Of a stretch of 53,703 nucleotides of DNA, positions 5,952 through 14,510 are shown in pieces. Source of the stretch: Oscillospiraceae bacterium (lineage in GTDB: Bacteria; Bacillota; Clostridia; Oscillospirales; Oscillospiraceae). Every line of letters starts with the position of its first letter. Within the stretch, counting starts at the first letter, position 1. The stretch lies in NCBI GenBank assembly GCA_015067945.1, contig SVLM01000010.1, positions 1-53,703 on the forward strand, given 5' to 3'. A model generated the notes under the pieces. That model had not been told where the DNA came from, did not search any database, and saw nothing but the letters and a program-made list of their open reading frames with translations. A program made the position numbers and the translations under genes.

Positions 5952-8099
5952 TCATTTTTGCTTGGCGGCGTTTCTTTTACAGAGCAGAATGATTGTGAAT
6001 ATGATCACGCAAAGGACAAACACGCCGATTACAACCGCATATACCACGGAGTTTAGGCTGCCCGCCGGAGCCGGTTCCGTTGCTGTGGATTCGGTGACCG
6101 ATGTAGTACCCGAAGGCTGCGTGTCGAAATCGCTTGGCACGGAAGGTTGGGTTTCCATATAGTCCGGAGAAGAAGGTTCCGGCCTTACTTCCAAAGAGGG
6201 AAGACGCAATGTGGTGGTTGCTCCACAAGAATAGTGAGCCTTGGCAGTTTCTCGCAGGTACTTGTTGAAGGTCCATCCGGCCAACTGTCCGGTACGGCGT
6301 AGGTCATACTCAAAATGTTGCTGCGTGCAGGGCCACAAACAAACGGACGGGGCGATTTGACGATAAAAGCTATAGGTTCCGCCGTTGCTGCCGTGGTGTA
6401 CGACCTGGAGGACATCGCTCTTGAGGTAATTGCCAAAGTGGCTGGCTACAGTTCTGTTGGGATCGGCCTCGCAGTCGCCGGTTACCAGAATGGTCTTATC
6501 CGCGATGGTAAGCCGCCAAATGCCACTGGTGTGATTACAAGAGGTCATCTTTGCGGGCCAGAAGTCTTCATGGGAATATAGAAATTCGATTTCGCAACCC
6601 GGGAGATACAATTTCATTCCGGTGTGATAAATATAGTGGTTTGCATTGGGGAAATGCGTTTGTACTGCACTAAGAAATTGATCAACGCTTCGTGTGAAGT
6701 TGTCCGGATTCAGGGTACTGCTCAGACCGATGTTATTGAAATTGGGGAAATTATATACGACGGTATTCAGGTCAAACTCATTGCTGTGTTTTTCTATAAA
6801 CAGTTGGGGCAGTGCGATGTGATCTCCGTCAGCGTGGGTGATCATCCATGTGACTTGCGGACGCTGTCCTTCGGGCGTATTATTTTTCAAAAAATTCCAA
6901 ATGGTTGCCAGGTTTGTTTCTACACTGCGATGCACTTCAAAGGCGTATTCATGCTCTGTGCCTTCGTTAAGAATGACGGTTTCATTTCTGTCAGTGCCGT
7001 TTCCACCGTCAATAATGATAAAGCTGCCATCTTCCAACTGGAATACCATGCACAGTTCGCTGTCTGTCATACCCATAATGCTAACAGAGGGAGTGACGAC
7101 CTTTTTGTGATCGGTGACCGGGGATTGGGGGCCGGTATATGTCCGGGGTCCGTAAACGATACGGAAAACCTGTGTGGAATGAAAATAAGTGCAGTGGATT
7201 AAAGTATTGTCGTTTACATAGGTAAAGAATTGATTTTGTCCAATATTGTTGCGGGCGTACAGAGAATAGCCTGCCTGCTGCAGCCGGGTTTCGTAGGCAG
7301 CTATATCCGCAAGAATGGAATTGCCAAGGGATTCATAAACCAACTCGAAATTATCGTTTCCGCAGTAATGCGGTGCCAGAGCGGTAACGCCGGAGGATGT
7401 AAATTCGGGAATCTGAATGGAAGTATCCTCTTTGGGGACATCTCCCTGAGTGGATTTGTAAGCAGAGACATTGCACCAAGAGGCGGTGCGGGAATTGTAG
7501 TCTTTAGCGTCTGCGGTGAGGGAGACGGAAAGTTTGATTATGCTGTAGCCGCGAATGTCCACATGGAATTCGCCGCTTTCGTATCCGTAAAGATCACCGG
7601 AGGTTGCAAGCAGCTCAAACATTTCCTTGGCTTCGCTGTAACCGTAGACGGTGAATACCACACCTTTGTTGTTTGCTTTGCCCGTAGCGGCGGAAATGCC
7701 TACGGCACTGTAAAAACGGTCGCAGTCAAGGTTACTGACATCCAGAATCACATAGGATTCCTGATTGTTTGGGTGCAGTGACAGGTGTTCATTAAAGGAA
7801 CAGTCAGCTTTGCCGATCACAGCAGGGGAGCGGGGAGTGTCGTTGTTGAGGTCAGTGGTATCGACCCGAACAAAACGATCCTTGCCGTCTTTGGGCAGGA
7901 TGCGGGATTCCAGCACATACTGCACGTGGGACAAATCCACAATGGTGTTCTCTATAGCATCTGTAATACCTACATACGAGCCGTTTTGACTTGGTGTGAA
8001 GGTCGCTTCTGTGGCCTTACAAGATGCATGCCCCCAGAATAATGGTAAAAGCATGCAGATAATCAGGGAGAAGACCAATGTGCGAATGCGGATGTTCAT
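5952..8099 (-). CDS. Membrane-anchored NPCBM and metallo-beta-lactamase-fold surface protein
   Basis: 715 residues. A signal peptide (1-27) is followed by a beta-sandwich that resembles an NPCBM carbohydrate-binding module (about 110-205: DRFYSAVGISA, GVVFTVYGYSE, FHVDIRGYSIIKLSVSL, ASWCNVSAY). Next is an unrecognised domain (about 235-315), then a ComEC-like metallo-beta-lactamase fold (about 340-640). The latter has FIIIDGG, the metal motif THADGDH (about 421-427), ILVTGDCE and VVHHGSNGGTYSFY. The protein ends with a Ser/Thr/Pro-rich linker, one membrane helix (VVYAVVIGVFVLCVIIFTIILL) and a Lys/Arg tail. The ATG at 8099 has GGAGG 8 nt upstream. It follows rsmI by 19 bp and probably shares its transcript. 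Nuclease, phosphodiesterase or other hydrolase activity cannot be chosen from sequence. Confidence 0.85.
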   Translation of the reverse strand: MNIRIRTLVFSLIICMLLPLFWGHASCKATEATFTPSQNGSYVGITDAIENTIVDLSHVQYVLESRILPKDGKDRFVRVDTTDLNNDTPRSPAVIGKADCSFNEHLSLHPNNQESYVILDVSNLDCDRFYSAVGISAATGKANNKGVVFTVYGYSEAKEMFELLATSGDLYGYESGEFHVDIRGYSIIKLSVSLTADAKDYNSRTASWCNVSAYKSTQGDVPKEDTSIQIPEFTSSGVTALAPHYCGNDNFELVYESLGNSILADIAAYETRLQQAGYSLYARNNIGQNQFFTYVNDNTLIHCTYFHSTQVFRIVYGPRTYTGPQSPVTDHKKVVTPSVSIMGMTDSELCMVFQLEDGSFIIIDGGNGTDRNETVILNEGTEHEYAFEVHRSVETNLATIWNFLKNNTPEGQRPQVTWMITHADGDHIALPQLFIEKHSNEFDLNTVVYNFPNFNNIGLSSTLNPDNFTRSVDQFLSAVQTHFPNANHYIYHTGMKLYLPGCEIEFLYSHEDFWPAKMTSCNHTSGIWRLTIADKTILVTGDCEADPNRTVASHFGNYLKSDVLQVVHHGSNGGTYSFYRQIAPSVCLWPCTQQHFEYDLRRTGQLAGWTFNKYLRETAKAHYSCGATTTLRLPSLEVRPEPSSPDYMETQPSVPSDFDTQPSGTTSVTESTATEPAPAGSLNSVVYAVVIGVFVLCVIIFTIILLCKRNAAKQK

Positions 8100-8118
8100 A
8101 TAAAAAACCTCCAGTGAA

Positions 8119-8958
8119 TTAAGCGTTGTCAAGGGCCAGGGCGGCTTCGTACACCACATTCTTGGGCAGCTGCAGATCCTGGACGGTTTGGCGGATGGCA
8201 TCCTTGCGACTCATGCCGTTTGCCATCAGCCGGGCAACGTGAGCACCGGCATCCTCAGCGGTGGCCACCTCCGGGATTTCGGGCGTTGCACCGGCAATCA
8301 CCAGGACAAATTCGCCCTTGGGAGTCTGGGCGGTGTATTTTTCTACCGCTTCACCCAGTGTGGTGCGTACAACTTCCTCGTGGAGCTTGGTCAGCTCCCG
8401 ACACAGACTAATGGGCCGGTCTGCACCAAAGATGGCGGCCATATCCTCAAGGGTGGACAGAAGCTTATGGGGAGCTTCGTAAAAGATCATGGTGCGTTCT
8501 TCTTTTGCAAGCATTTGTAGGTGATCCCGTCGGCTCTTTTTTGCGGTGGACAAAAAGCCTTCGAAGCAGAAGCGTCCAGTGCTTTGACCGGAAATACTCA
8601 GGGCGGTGATTACGGCACAAGGGCCGGGGATGGCACAGACAGTAATACCTGCTTCTGCACATTGTTTAACCAAATCTTCACCTGGATCCGAGATGGCCGG
8701 ACTGCCGGCATCGGATACCAGTGCACAGGTCTCACCGGCGAGAATGCGGTCCAATATGACATTACCCTTGGCGGCCTTGTTATGCTCGTAGTAGCTGACA
8801 AGGCTTTTTTTGATGCCCAGGTAGTTCAGTAGTTTCAGCGTAACCCGGGTATCCTCGGCTGCGATGAAGTCCGCTTCCTCCAGCGTTTGGCGGCAGCGAA
8901 CGGATATATCGCCCAGATTGCCGATGGGGGTGGGAACTAAGTATAACATTCCGGCCAT
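8119..8958 (-). CDS. rsmI: 16S rRNA (cytidine(1402)-2'-O)-methyltransferase
   Basis: 279 residues, standard length. The tetrapyrrole-methylase-like fold shows GMLYLVPTPIGNLGDIS at the start, AEDTRVTLKLLNYLGI (about 35-50), the SAM-binding LVSDAGSPAISDPG (about 80-93) and the loop IPGPCAVITALSISG. RsmI methylates the ribose of C1402 in the ribosomal decoding centre. AGGAGG lies 6 nt before the ATG. It starts 10 bp after the trmN6 stop, so the two RNA-modification genes form an operon. Confidence 0.96.
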   Translation of the reverse strand: MAGMLYLVPTPIGNLGDISVRCRQTLEEADFIAAEDTRVTLKLLNYLGIKKSLVSYYEHNKAAKGNVILDRILAGETCALVSDAGSPAISDPGEDLVKQCAEAGITVCAIPGPCAVITALSISGQSTGRFCFEGFLSTAKKSRRDHLQMLAKEERTMIFYEAPHKLLSTLEDMAAIFGADRPISLCRELTKLHEEVVRTTLGEAVEKYTAQTPKGEFVLVIAGATPEIPEVATAEDAGAHVARLMANGMSRKDAIRQTVQDLQLPKNVVYEAALALDNA

Positions 8959-8968
8959 GGTGAGCCTC

Positions 8969-9658
8969 CTATAATCGGTAAAGTTTCTTGTAGTAATCGG
9001 TTGGTGTTCCGTCGTTGTGGAACAAACACAGCTCCGTTAATTTCAGTCCTGGCTTGCCGCCCTTGCGGCATTTGAGAAGAATCAAATTGTGATCCGTATC
9101 CGGGCGGTGCCGTACCAGACAGAGCTCCTTTGGCTCCAGACCTGCAGCAGCTGCACAGGCACAGATATGAGCGAGGTATTCCGGCTTGTGAACCAGATAG
9201 AAATCCCCGCCATAGCGCAGTGCATAGGCAGCCGCAGAGCAAAGCTCCTTGGTGGAGCATTGATCCTGGCGACGGGCGGTGCTGTGTCGGCTGCTTGCCG
9301 GGCCGCCGGCAAAATAGGGGGGATTGGAAAGGCATACATCAAAGCTGCCGCCGGTCAACTCCTGGCGTGCACAGCGAATGTCGCCGCATATACTTACCAT
9401 ACGCGAGCCTAAACCGTTTTGGTTGATATTCTCCAGTGCAGCGGCATGGGCCGCATCGGACAGTTCAATGCCGGTAACCTGACATCCGGCGTCCCAGGCA
9501 CACAGCAGGATTCCCAAAGTGCCGCATCCAGCACCCAGGTCCAAAACCCGGGCCTGCCGCGGCAACCGGACAAAATCTGACAGCAGCATAGAATCTGTAC
9601 TTAAAGGAAATGCGCCGTCAGGAATATTCAGCGTAAATCCGTTAGCAAGCTGTTCCAT
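8969..9658 (-). CDS. trmN6: tRNA1(Val) (adenine(37)-N6)-methyltransferase, TrmN6/YfiC type
   Basis: 229 residues, class I SAM methyltransferase. Motif I is DLGAGCGTLGI (about 41-51), a SAM-binding acidic residue follows in TGIELSD, and the catalytic NPPY lies near residue 113 in CLSNPPYF, the signature of N6-adenine and related enzymes. Length and pattern match YfiC/TrmN6 proteins, though the substrate is inferred. The ATG at 9658 is chosen because GGAGG lies 5 nt upstream; the ATG at 9670 has no ribosome site and is in fact where that site begins. The upstream ferredoxin gene is separated from it by a terminator. Confidence 0.85.
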   Translation of the reverse strand: MEQLANGFTLNIPDGAFPLSTDSMLLSDFVRLPRQARVLDLGAGCGTLGILLCAWDAGCQVTGIELSDAAHAAALENINQNGLGSRMVSICGDIRCARQELTGGSFDVCLSNPPYFAGGPASSRHSTARRQDQCSTKELCSAAAYALRYGGDFYLVHKPEYLAHICACAAAAGLEPKELCLVRHRPDTDHNLILLKCRKGGKPGLKLTELCLFHNDGTPTDYYKKLYRL

Positions 9659-9670
9659 TAGATCCTCCAT

Positions 9671-9713
9671 AAAAAATCAGCCTGCGCAGCCGCTTGGGCA
9701 GCTTCGCAGGCTG
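9671..9713 (-). terminator. Terminator between ferredoxin gene and trmN6
   Basis: On the minus strand 9713-9701 pairs with 9690-9678 (13 positions, one mismatch) and is followed by ATTTTTTAT. It ends just before the trmN6 start, so trmN6-rsmI would depend on readthrough or an unseen promoter. Confidence 0.8.
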
Positions 9714-9731
9714 TCTGCAGATTCGGAAGAA

Positions 9732-9902
9732 TTAGCCTTCCTCGATGGCCTCGGTGGGGCAGTTGTCGGCACAGGCACCGCAGCTGACACAAACATCAGC
9801 GTCGATGACGTACTTGTCTTCACCCTCGGAGATAGCCTCGACGGGGCAGTTGTCAGCACAAGCGCCACACTTGACACAAGCGTCGGTAATGTTGTAAGCC
9901 AT
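9732..9902 (-). CDS. Two-cluster (2[4Fe-4S]) ferredoxin
   Basis: 56 residues, a classic clostridial ferredoxin. It begins MAYNITDACVKCGACADNCP and repeats CVSCGACADNCP in the second half, giving two CxxCxxCxxxCP motifs, so all eight cluster ligands are present. It is a small soluble electron carrier for pyruvate:ferredoxin oxidoreductase, hydrogenase and related enzymes, none of which is nearby. GGAGG lies 9 nt before the ATG. Its own promoter and terminator make it a single-gene transcript, and the codon bias is that of a highly expressed gene. Confidence 0.97.
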   Translation of the reverse strand: MAYNITDACVKCGACADNCPVEAISEGEDKYVIDADVCVSCGACADNCPTEAIEEG

Positions 9903-9962
9903 AGTTATTTTCCTCCATATATGTTTTTCAAGCGTCCGGTGAAATCCACGGGACTTATCATC

Positions 9963-9990
9963 ATTCTATCACCATTTTTGAAAAATGCAA
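9963..9990 (-). promoter_or_regulatory. Promoter of the ferredoxin gene
   Basis: On the minus strand TTGCAT (plus 9985-9990), 16-bp spacer, TAGAAT (plus 9963-9968), about 60 nt before the ATG. Confidence 0.65.
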
Positions 9991-10045
9991 TTCCTTTTTT
10001 TGAAACATTCGTATATTTTTTTCAACCTGTGGTGAAAATTTGAGG

Positions 10046-12394
10046 ATGAAGGAGGGGATGGCTCTGCGATATACGGAAGAAGCCACCCAATTGATCCTTG
10101 CGGCAGCGGAATGTGCAAGACGATTGGGGCATAGCTATGTGGGCAGTCAGCACTTGCTGCTGGCCATGGCGGATGAGCCGGGGTGGCCCGGGCAATTGTT
10201 GCAGGTATCCGGGTTGGATCGGGAGTATGCCTATGGGTCGCTCTGCAGACTGTATGGAATGGGAGCAGGTACTTTGCCTTTGCCGCAAGGGTTAAGTAGG
10301 ACGGCCAGATCGGTTCTCCGTGGGGCGGGAATAGAAGCCAAGCGGATCGGTCAAAGGGACATCCGTGGTGTGCATATCCTGCTTGCGATGCTGCGAAATG
10401 AAAAAAACGGTGCATGTGCTTTGCTCAGGGATGCGGCAGTAGATCCCAATGAGATTTTCACAAGAACGATTGATTATTTGCAATGGGAGGCCCAGGCACC
10501 TTCCAAACCCAAAAAGGAGGCGGTTGCTACGAAATTACTGGAACAATTCAGCGAGGATCTGATCCTGAAGGCTTCATCCATGGAGCCGGTGATCGGACGA
10601 GATCGGGAGATCGATATGGTCATAGGGATTCTAAGCAGAAAGAACAAGAACAACCCGGCTTTGGTGGGAGAACCTGGTGTGGGTAAGACGGCGATTGCAG
10701 AGGGTCTTGCACAGCGGATGGCTCTGGGAAATGTGCCGCCTCAGCTAAAGGATAAGCGACTTGTGAGCCTTAATATGGCCAATCTGGTAGCCGGAACAAA
10801 ATACCGTGGTGAATTTGAAGAGCGGCTGAGAGATGTGCTGGCGGAGATTCGCAGGAGCGGTGATGTAATTTTATTTGTTGACGAGATGCACACCATCGTT
10901 GGGGCGGGTGCGGCTGAAGGGGCCATTGATGCGGCGAATATTTTTAAGCCTGCGTTGGGGCGTGGAGAGCTGCAGATTCTTGGTGCGACGACGATGACGG
11001 AGTACCGCAAATTTATAGAGAAGGATCCGGCACTGGACCGGCGATTCCGGCCGGTCACAGTGGAACAGCCAACGGATGCGGCAACGATGGCCATATTAAA
11101 GGGGTTAAAGCCGGGGCTGGAGCGGCATCATCGGATCCGAATCACGGATGAGGCGTTGCAGGAGGCTCTGCGGCTGTCTGTGCGGTATTTGCCGGATCTG
11201 TATCTGCCGGATAAGGCCATAGATCTTTTGGATGAAGGGGCAGCACATGCCCGTATGGAGGAGCTGCGGCAGGGTCGGGGCGGCAATGCACGGCAGGGTC
11301 TTGAGCAGGAACTTCATGAGGCGGTGCGGGAAAGCAAGTTTGAAAAAGCGGCAGAGCTGCGGGACAAAATGCAGAAACTGTCGGCCCGATCAACGGAAAT
11401 GCGTAAGACTCGGTCGGTGACGGGGAGCGATATTGCATGGGCGGTGTCTGCTCGGACGGGGATACCGGTGGGCAGACTGACCGAAAATGAACGGCAGAGA
11501 ATCCTGCGGCTGGAGGAAATTTTGTCCGGTCAGGTTATGGGCCAGCAAAATGCCGTTAAAGCAGTGGCTGAGGCGGTACGTCGGGGCTATTCCGGCATCC
11601 GGGATCCCAGACGGCCAATTGCCTGCATGATGTTCACCGGCCCTACCGGAGTGGGTAAAACGGAGCTTTGCCGGGTGCTGGCGGAGGAGGTGTACGGTAG
11701 TCGGGAGGCGATGATCCGGCTGGATATGACGGAGTATATGGAAAAGCATTCCGTATCCCGGTTGATCGGTGCTCCTCCCGGTTATGTGGGGCATGAGGAG
11801 GGTGGCAAGCTGACGGAGGCGGTTCGTCGCAGACCTTACTGCCTTGTACTGCTGGATGAACTGGAGAAGGCACATCCGGATGTGGCCGGGATCCTGCTGC
11901 AAATTATGGAAGAGGGCGACCTGACCGACTCCACGGGCCGCAAAGTCAGTTTCAAGAATGCAATTGTGGTCATGACCTCCAATGTGGGCAGCAGCATTCA
12001 TGGAGAGGGGTTGGGATTTCGTCCGGTTGGCCATGCCGGGGAGCAGGAGAGTGCATTGCGGCATAGCTTTACACCGGAATTTATTGGCCGGTTGGATCGA
12101 ATTGTGACCTTTGCACCTCTGGGAATGGATGCCATGAATGCCATTGGCCAGAAGTATTTGAAGGAGCTGACGATGCGGCTGGACGGTATGGGCATCAAGC
12201 TGCTGCTGCCCCAGAATCTGGCAGAAAAGCTGGCAAATAAGTGCAAAAACAAGGATGGAGCGAGATATTTGCGTCGCCTGGTTCAGGATACGGTGGAGGG
12301 GCCGGTGGCAGAATATCTGCTTGCTTGCAGTAAAAAAAACAGCGTGGTGGAGACTTATTGGGAGGGGGATGGACTGAAAATCATGCATAAATAA
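10046..12394 (+). CDS. clpC: ClpC-type AAA+ unfoldase, Clp protease ATP-binding subunit
   Basis: About 782 residues. Order of domains: Clp N-domain repeats (1-150, starting [36 protein letters not shown]); the first AAA module with Walker A GEPGVGKT and Walker B ILFVDE; a short middle domain with a UVR motif ([24 protein letters not shown]) that marks ClpC rather than ClpB; the second AAA module with [16 protein letters not shown] and sensor-2 region GARYLRR. It feeds proteins to ClpP. The start is uncertain: TTG 10040, ATG 10046 and ATG 10058 are in frame. The family alignment fits 10058, whose AAGGAGG is only 2 nt away, so ATG 10046 is given. No ctsR, mcsA or mcsB is beside it, which is unlike the Bacillus operon. 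Confidence 0.92.
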   Translation: MKEGMALRYTEEATQLILAAAECARRLGHSYVGSQHLLLAMADEPGWPGQLLQVSGLDREYAYGSLCRLYGMGAGTLPLPQGLSRTARSVLRGAGIEAKRIGQRDIRGVHILLAMLRNEKNGACALLRDAAVDPNEIFTRTIDYLQWEAQAPSKPKKEAVATKLLEQFSEDLILKASSMEPVIGRDREIDMVIGILSRKNKNNPALVGEPGVGKTAIAEGLAQRMALGNVPPQLKDKRLVSLNMANLVAGTKYRGEFEERLRDVLAEIRRSGDVILFVDEMHTIVGAGAAEGAIDAANIFKPALGRGELQILGATTMTEYRKFIEKDPALDRRFRPVTVEQPTDAATMAILKGLKPGLERHHRIRITDEALQEALRLSVRYLPDLYLPDKAIDLLDEGAAHARMEELRQGRGGNARQGLEQELHEAVRESKFEKAAELRDKMQKLSARSTEMRKTRSVTGSDIAWAVSARTGIPVGRLTENERQRILRLEEILSGQVMGQQNAVKAVAEAVRRGYSGIRDPRRPIACMMFTGPTGVGKTELCRVLAEEVYGSREAMIRLDMTEYMEKHSVSRLIGAPPGYVGHEEGGKLTEAVRRRPYCLVLLDELEKAHPDVAGILLQIMEEGDLTDSTGRKVSFKNAIVVMTSNVGSSIHGEGLGFRPVGHAGEQESALRHSFTPEFIGRLDRIVTFAPLGMDAMNAIGQKYLKELTMRLDGMGIKLLLPQNLAEKLANKCKNKDGARYLRRLVQDTVEGPVAEYLLACSKKNSVVETYWEGDGLKIMHK

Positions 12395-12396
12395 TA

Positions 12397-12409
12397 GAAC
12401 ATGTGTTCG
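12397..12409. promoter_or_regulatory. Candidate LexA (SOS) box upstream of mraZ
   Basis: GAACATGTGTTCG matches the Gram-positive LexA pattern of GAAC, four bases, GTTC. It lies 59 bp before the -35 box of the mraZ promoter and just after the clpC stop. No binding can be shown from sequence. Confidence 0.4.
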
Positions 12410-12467
12410 AAAAGTTCTAAAAAGTAGGATTTTTTGCGAAAAAAGTGAAATTTTTTGCAAAAAAAGA

Positions 12468-12496
12468 TTGATTTTTTTTGAATGTGGTTGTATACT
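12468..12496 (+). promoter_or_regulatory. Promoter of the mraZ/dcw cluster
   Basis: TTGATT (12468-12473), 17-bp spacer, TATACT (12491-12496). Upstream lie phased A and T tracts (12429-12480) that should bend DNA or act as an UP element. Confidence 0.75.
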
Positions 12497-12502
12497 GTCA
12501 TC

Positions 12503-12541
12503 AAGTGGAGAGAAATTGTAGTAAAGTGGAGCAAAATGGAG
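12503..12541 (+). promoter_or_regulatory. MraZ-box direct repeats in the mraZ leader
   Basis: AAGTGGAG at 12503, AAAGTGGAG at 12523 and AAATGGAG at 12534. The TGG cores are at 12507, 12527 and 12537, all on a 10-bp period, with a decayed copy (TTG) at 12517. MraZ is known to bind TGG-containing repeats with 10-bp spacing near its own promoter. The sites start just downstream of the -10 box, which suits repression. Confidence 0.7.
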
Positions 12542-12554
12542 GAGGTGACACCCA

Positions 12555-12983
12555 ATGATCGGCAAATACGCGGCAAAACTGGACGACAAGAACCGTTTGT
12601 TCGTACCTGCAAAGCTTCGTGATGAGCTCAGTGGAGAGTTTTATGTGACTTTGGGTGTTAACTGCGGTCACCGCTGCCTCACCGTTTACAAGGCTCCCGA
12701 CTGGCAGACCCTCAGCGACAACTACAATGCGTTGCCCATTTCCCAAAAGGGTGCCGCAACCAGCCTGATCTTTATGAATGCCGCCCAATGCGAGCCGGAT
12801 AAGCAGTTCCGTTTCACATTGACCCAGTTCCTGCTGGAATATGCGGGCATCAAGAAGGACGTTATGATCGTTGGTCGGGCAGGGCAGGCCGAAATTTGGG
12901 ACAGGGAAGAATTCGCCGCCTTCGAGGCTGAGAATCTGACTCCCGAAAAGCTGCTGGCTTCGCTGGAGGCAATCGGCCTATGA
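12555..12983 (+). CDS. mraZ: Transcriptional regulator MraZ
   Basis: 142 residues, standard length. Two SpoVT/AbrB-like half-domains are visible: AKLDDKNRLFVPAKLRDEL (about 8-26) and the second with FLLEYAGIKKDVMIVGRAGQAEIWDREEF (about 88-122). MraZ forms a ring and controls the dcw cluster by binding repeats near its promoter; a matching repeat set lies directly upstream. GGAGGTGA precedes the ATG. It overlaps rsmH by ATGA. Confidence 0.97.
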   Translation: MIGKYAAKLDDKNRLFVPAKLRDELSGEFYVTLGVNCGHRCLTVYKAPDWQTLSDNYNALPISQKGAATSLIFMNAAQCEPDKQFRFTLTQFLLEYAGIKKDVMIVGRAGQAEIWDREEFAAFEAENLTPEKLLASLEAIGL

Positions 12984-13915
12984 GTGAATTTCACCACATT
13001 TCCGTTTTGCTGGAAGAATGTCTGGAAGGGCTGAATATTCGGCCCGACGGCATTTATGTAGATGGCACCCTTGGAGGTGCAGGCCACTCCAGTCAGATCG
13101 CTAAGCGGCTGACCACCGGACGGCTGATTGGTATCGACAGGGATCCTGTGGCACTGAAGGCCGCCGGGGAGCGTCTGGCACCCTATGGCGACAAGGTCAC
13201 TTTGGTTCACTCCAATTTCTGTCGGATCAGTGAAGTGTTGAATGAGCTGAATATTGACGCTGTGGACGGAATCCTGCTGGATCTCGGTGTTTCGTCTCCG
13301 CAGCTGGATGACGGCAGCCGTGGCTTTTCCTACATGGTGGATGCACCGCTGGATATGCGGATGAACAACGGTGATGCACTGACGGCAGAAACCATCGTCA
13401 ACACCTGGTCCTACGAGCAGCTTCGCCGCATCCTCTTTGATTACGGTGAAGAGCGTTATGCACCCCAGATTGCGGCAGCCATCTGCCGTCGCAGGGAAGA
13501 GAATCCCATCCACACCACCTTGGAATTGGTGGACATTATCCGAAGTGCGATGCCTGCTGCGGCACTGAGAGAAAAGCAGCATCCGGCAAAGCGTAGCTTC
13601 CAGGCCATCCGCATTGCGGTTAACGATGAGTTAGGTGCTGTGCGGGAAGTGATGGATGCGGCAATCCCAAGATTAAACCCCGGCGGAAGATTGGCGATTA
13701 TCACATTCCATTCCCTGGAAGACCGGATTGTTAAGAACGGTATGGCAGAAGCGGCCAAGGGCTGTACCTGCCCGCCAAGCTTTCCCGTTTGTGTCTGCGG
13801 CAAGAAGCCTCTGGTCAAGCTGATCAGCCGCAAGCCTATTGTGGCTACGGAGGAAGAATTGGAACAAAATCCCAGATCCCGTAGTGCAAAGCTCCGGGTC
13901 TGCGAGAAACTGTAA
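12980..13915 (+). CDS. rsmH: 16S rRNA (cytosine(1402)-N4)-methyltransferase
   Basis: 311 residues, standard length. HHISVLLEECLEGL at the N-terminus, SAM motif VDGTLGGAGHSSQI (about 28-41), GILLDLGVSSPQLD (about 96-109), RSFQAIRIAVNDEL and the C-terminal ITFHSLEDRIVKNGM are all RsmH signatures. It methylates the base of C1402, the same nucleotide whose ribose RsmI (8119-8958) methylates, so both enzymes of this modified residue are in the window. Its start overlaps the mraZ stop. Confidence 0.97.
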   Translation: MSEFHHISVLLEECLEGLNIRPDGIYVDGTLGGAGHSSQIAKRLTTGRLIGIDRDPVALKAAGERLAPYGDKVTLVHSNFCRISEVLNELNIDAVDGILLDLGVSSPQLDDGSRGFSYMVDAPLDMRMNNGDALTAETIVNTWSYEQLRRILFDYGEERYAPQIAAAICRRREENPIHTTLELVDIIRSAMPAAALREKQHPAKRSFQAIRIAVNDELGAVREVMDAAIPRLNPGGRLAIITFHSLEDRIVKNGMAEAAKGCTCPPSFPVCVCGKKPLVKLISRKPIVATEEELEQNPRSRSAKLRVCEKL

Positions 13916-13937
13916 TTTTAACGAAGGAGAGATCGAC

Positions 13938-14405
13938 ATGGCAAACTACACCGAAGTCCGCTATATCAATGCGTATGTTTCCGGTAGTGCCGCACCGATG
14001 ATGGCATCCAAGACCCAGCGGAAGCAGTCTGCGGCTATGCCTAAATTCCGTCCCAAGAGAAAAGTAGTTATTGCCGTCGATCCTGTGGCAATTTTCGGTA
14101 TCATCGTTGCCTTTGTGATGGCTGTGATGCTGATGGTTGGTTTTATGACACTGAATCGTGTCAATGAGGAAGCCATTGTCATGGAGCAGTATGTGACTGC
14201 ACTGCAGGAGGAAAATGTTTCACTGCTGACCACTTATGACAACGGTTATGACTTAGAGCAGGTTCGGCAGATCGCTCAGGCAATGGGCATGGTCAGCATC
14301 GACCAGGTTCCTCATATTTCCCTTGATGTGTCTGTACCCGTGCAGGAAGCTCAGCCCACAGCCTGGGAAGCTTTCCTCACATTCCTGACCGGTTTGTTTG
14401 CATAA
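13938..14405 (+). CDS. ftsL: FtsL-like division protein
   Basis: 155 residues. A basic, disordered N-terminus (1-45) is followed by one membrane helix (about 50-72, VAIFGIIVAFVMAVMLMVGFMTL) and a short coiled coil (about 75-105, EEAIVMEQYVTALQEENVSLL). FtsL sequences diverge greatly, so the call rests on this bitopic plan, size and position between rsmH and the class B PBP. FtsL joins DivIB and DivIC at the septum and activates the FtsW-PBP pair. The ATG at 13938 has AAGGAGAG upstream; the frame is open further back but only over rsmH. Confidence 0.75.
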   Translation: MANYTEVRYINAYVSGSAAPMMASKTQRKQSAAMPKFRPKRKVVIAVDPVAIFGIIVAFVMAVMLMVGFMTLNRVNEEAIVMEQYVTALQEENVSLLTTYDNGYDLEQVRQIAQAMGMVSIDQVPHISLDVSVPVQEAQPTAWEAFLTFLTGLFA

Positions 14406-14443
14406 ACAGAGCCACGGCCAATAAGATTAGGATAGCAGCTGCA

Positions 14444-14474
14444 ATGGGCAGTAAGGGATTCCCTTGCTGCCCAT
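14444..14474 (+). repeat. Stem-loop between ftsL and the PBP gene
   Basis: 14-bp stem (14444-14457 with 14461-14474, one G-T pair), ATT loop. There is no T tract after it, so it is not a standard terminator; an mRNA stability or processing element is possible. It ends 36 nt before the PBP start. Confidence 0.7.
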
Positions 14475-14510
14475 TCATGCAAAGCAGCCTAAGTGAAAGG
14501 CCGGTGGCAT

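Noticed and set aside
11390..12589. Minus-strand frame of 399 codons opposite clpC and the mraZ leader
   Set aside because: Crosses the mraZ promoter and has no family pattern.
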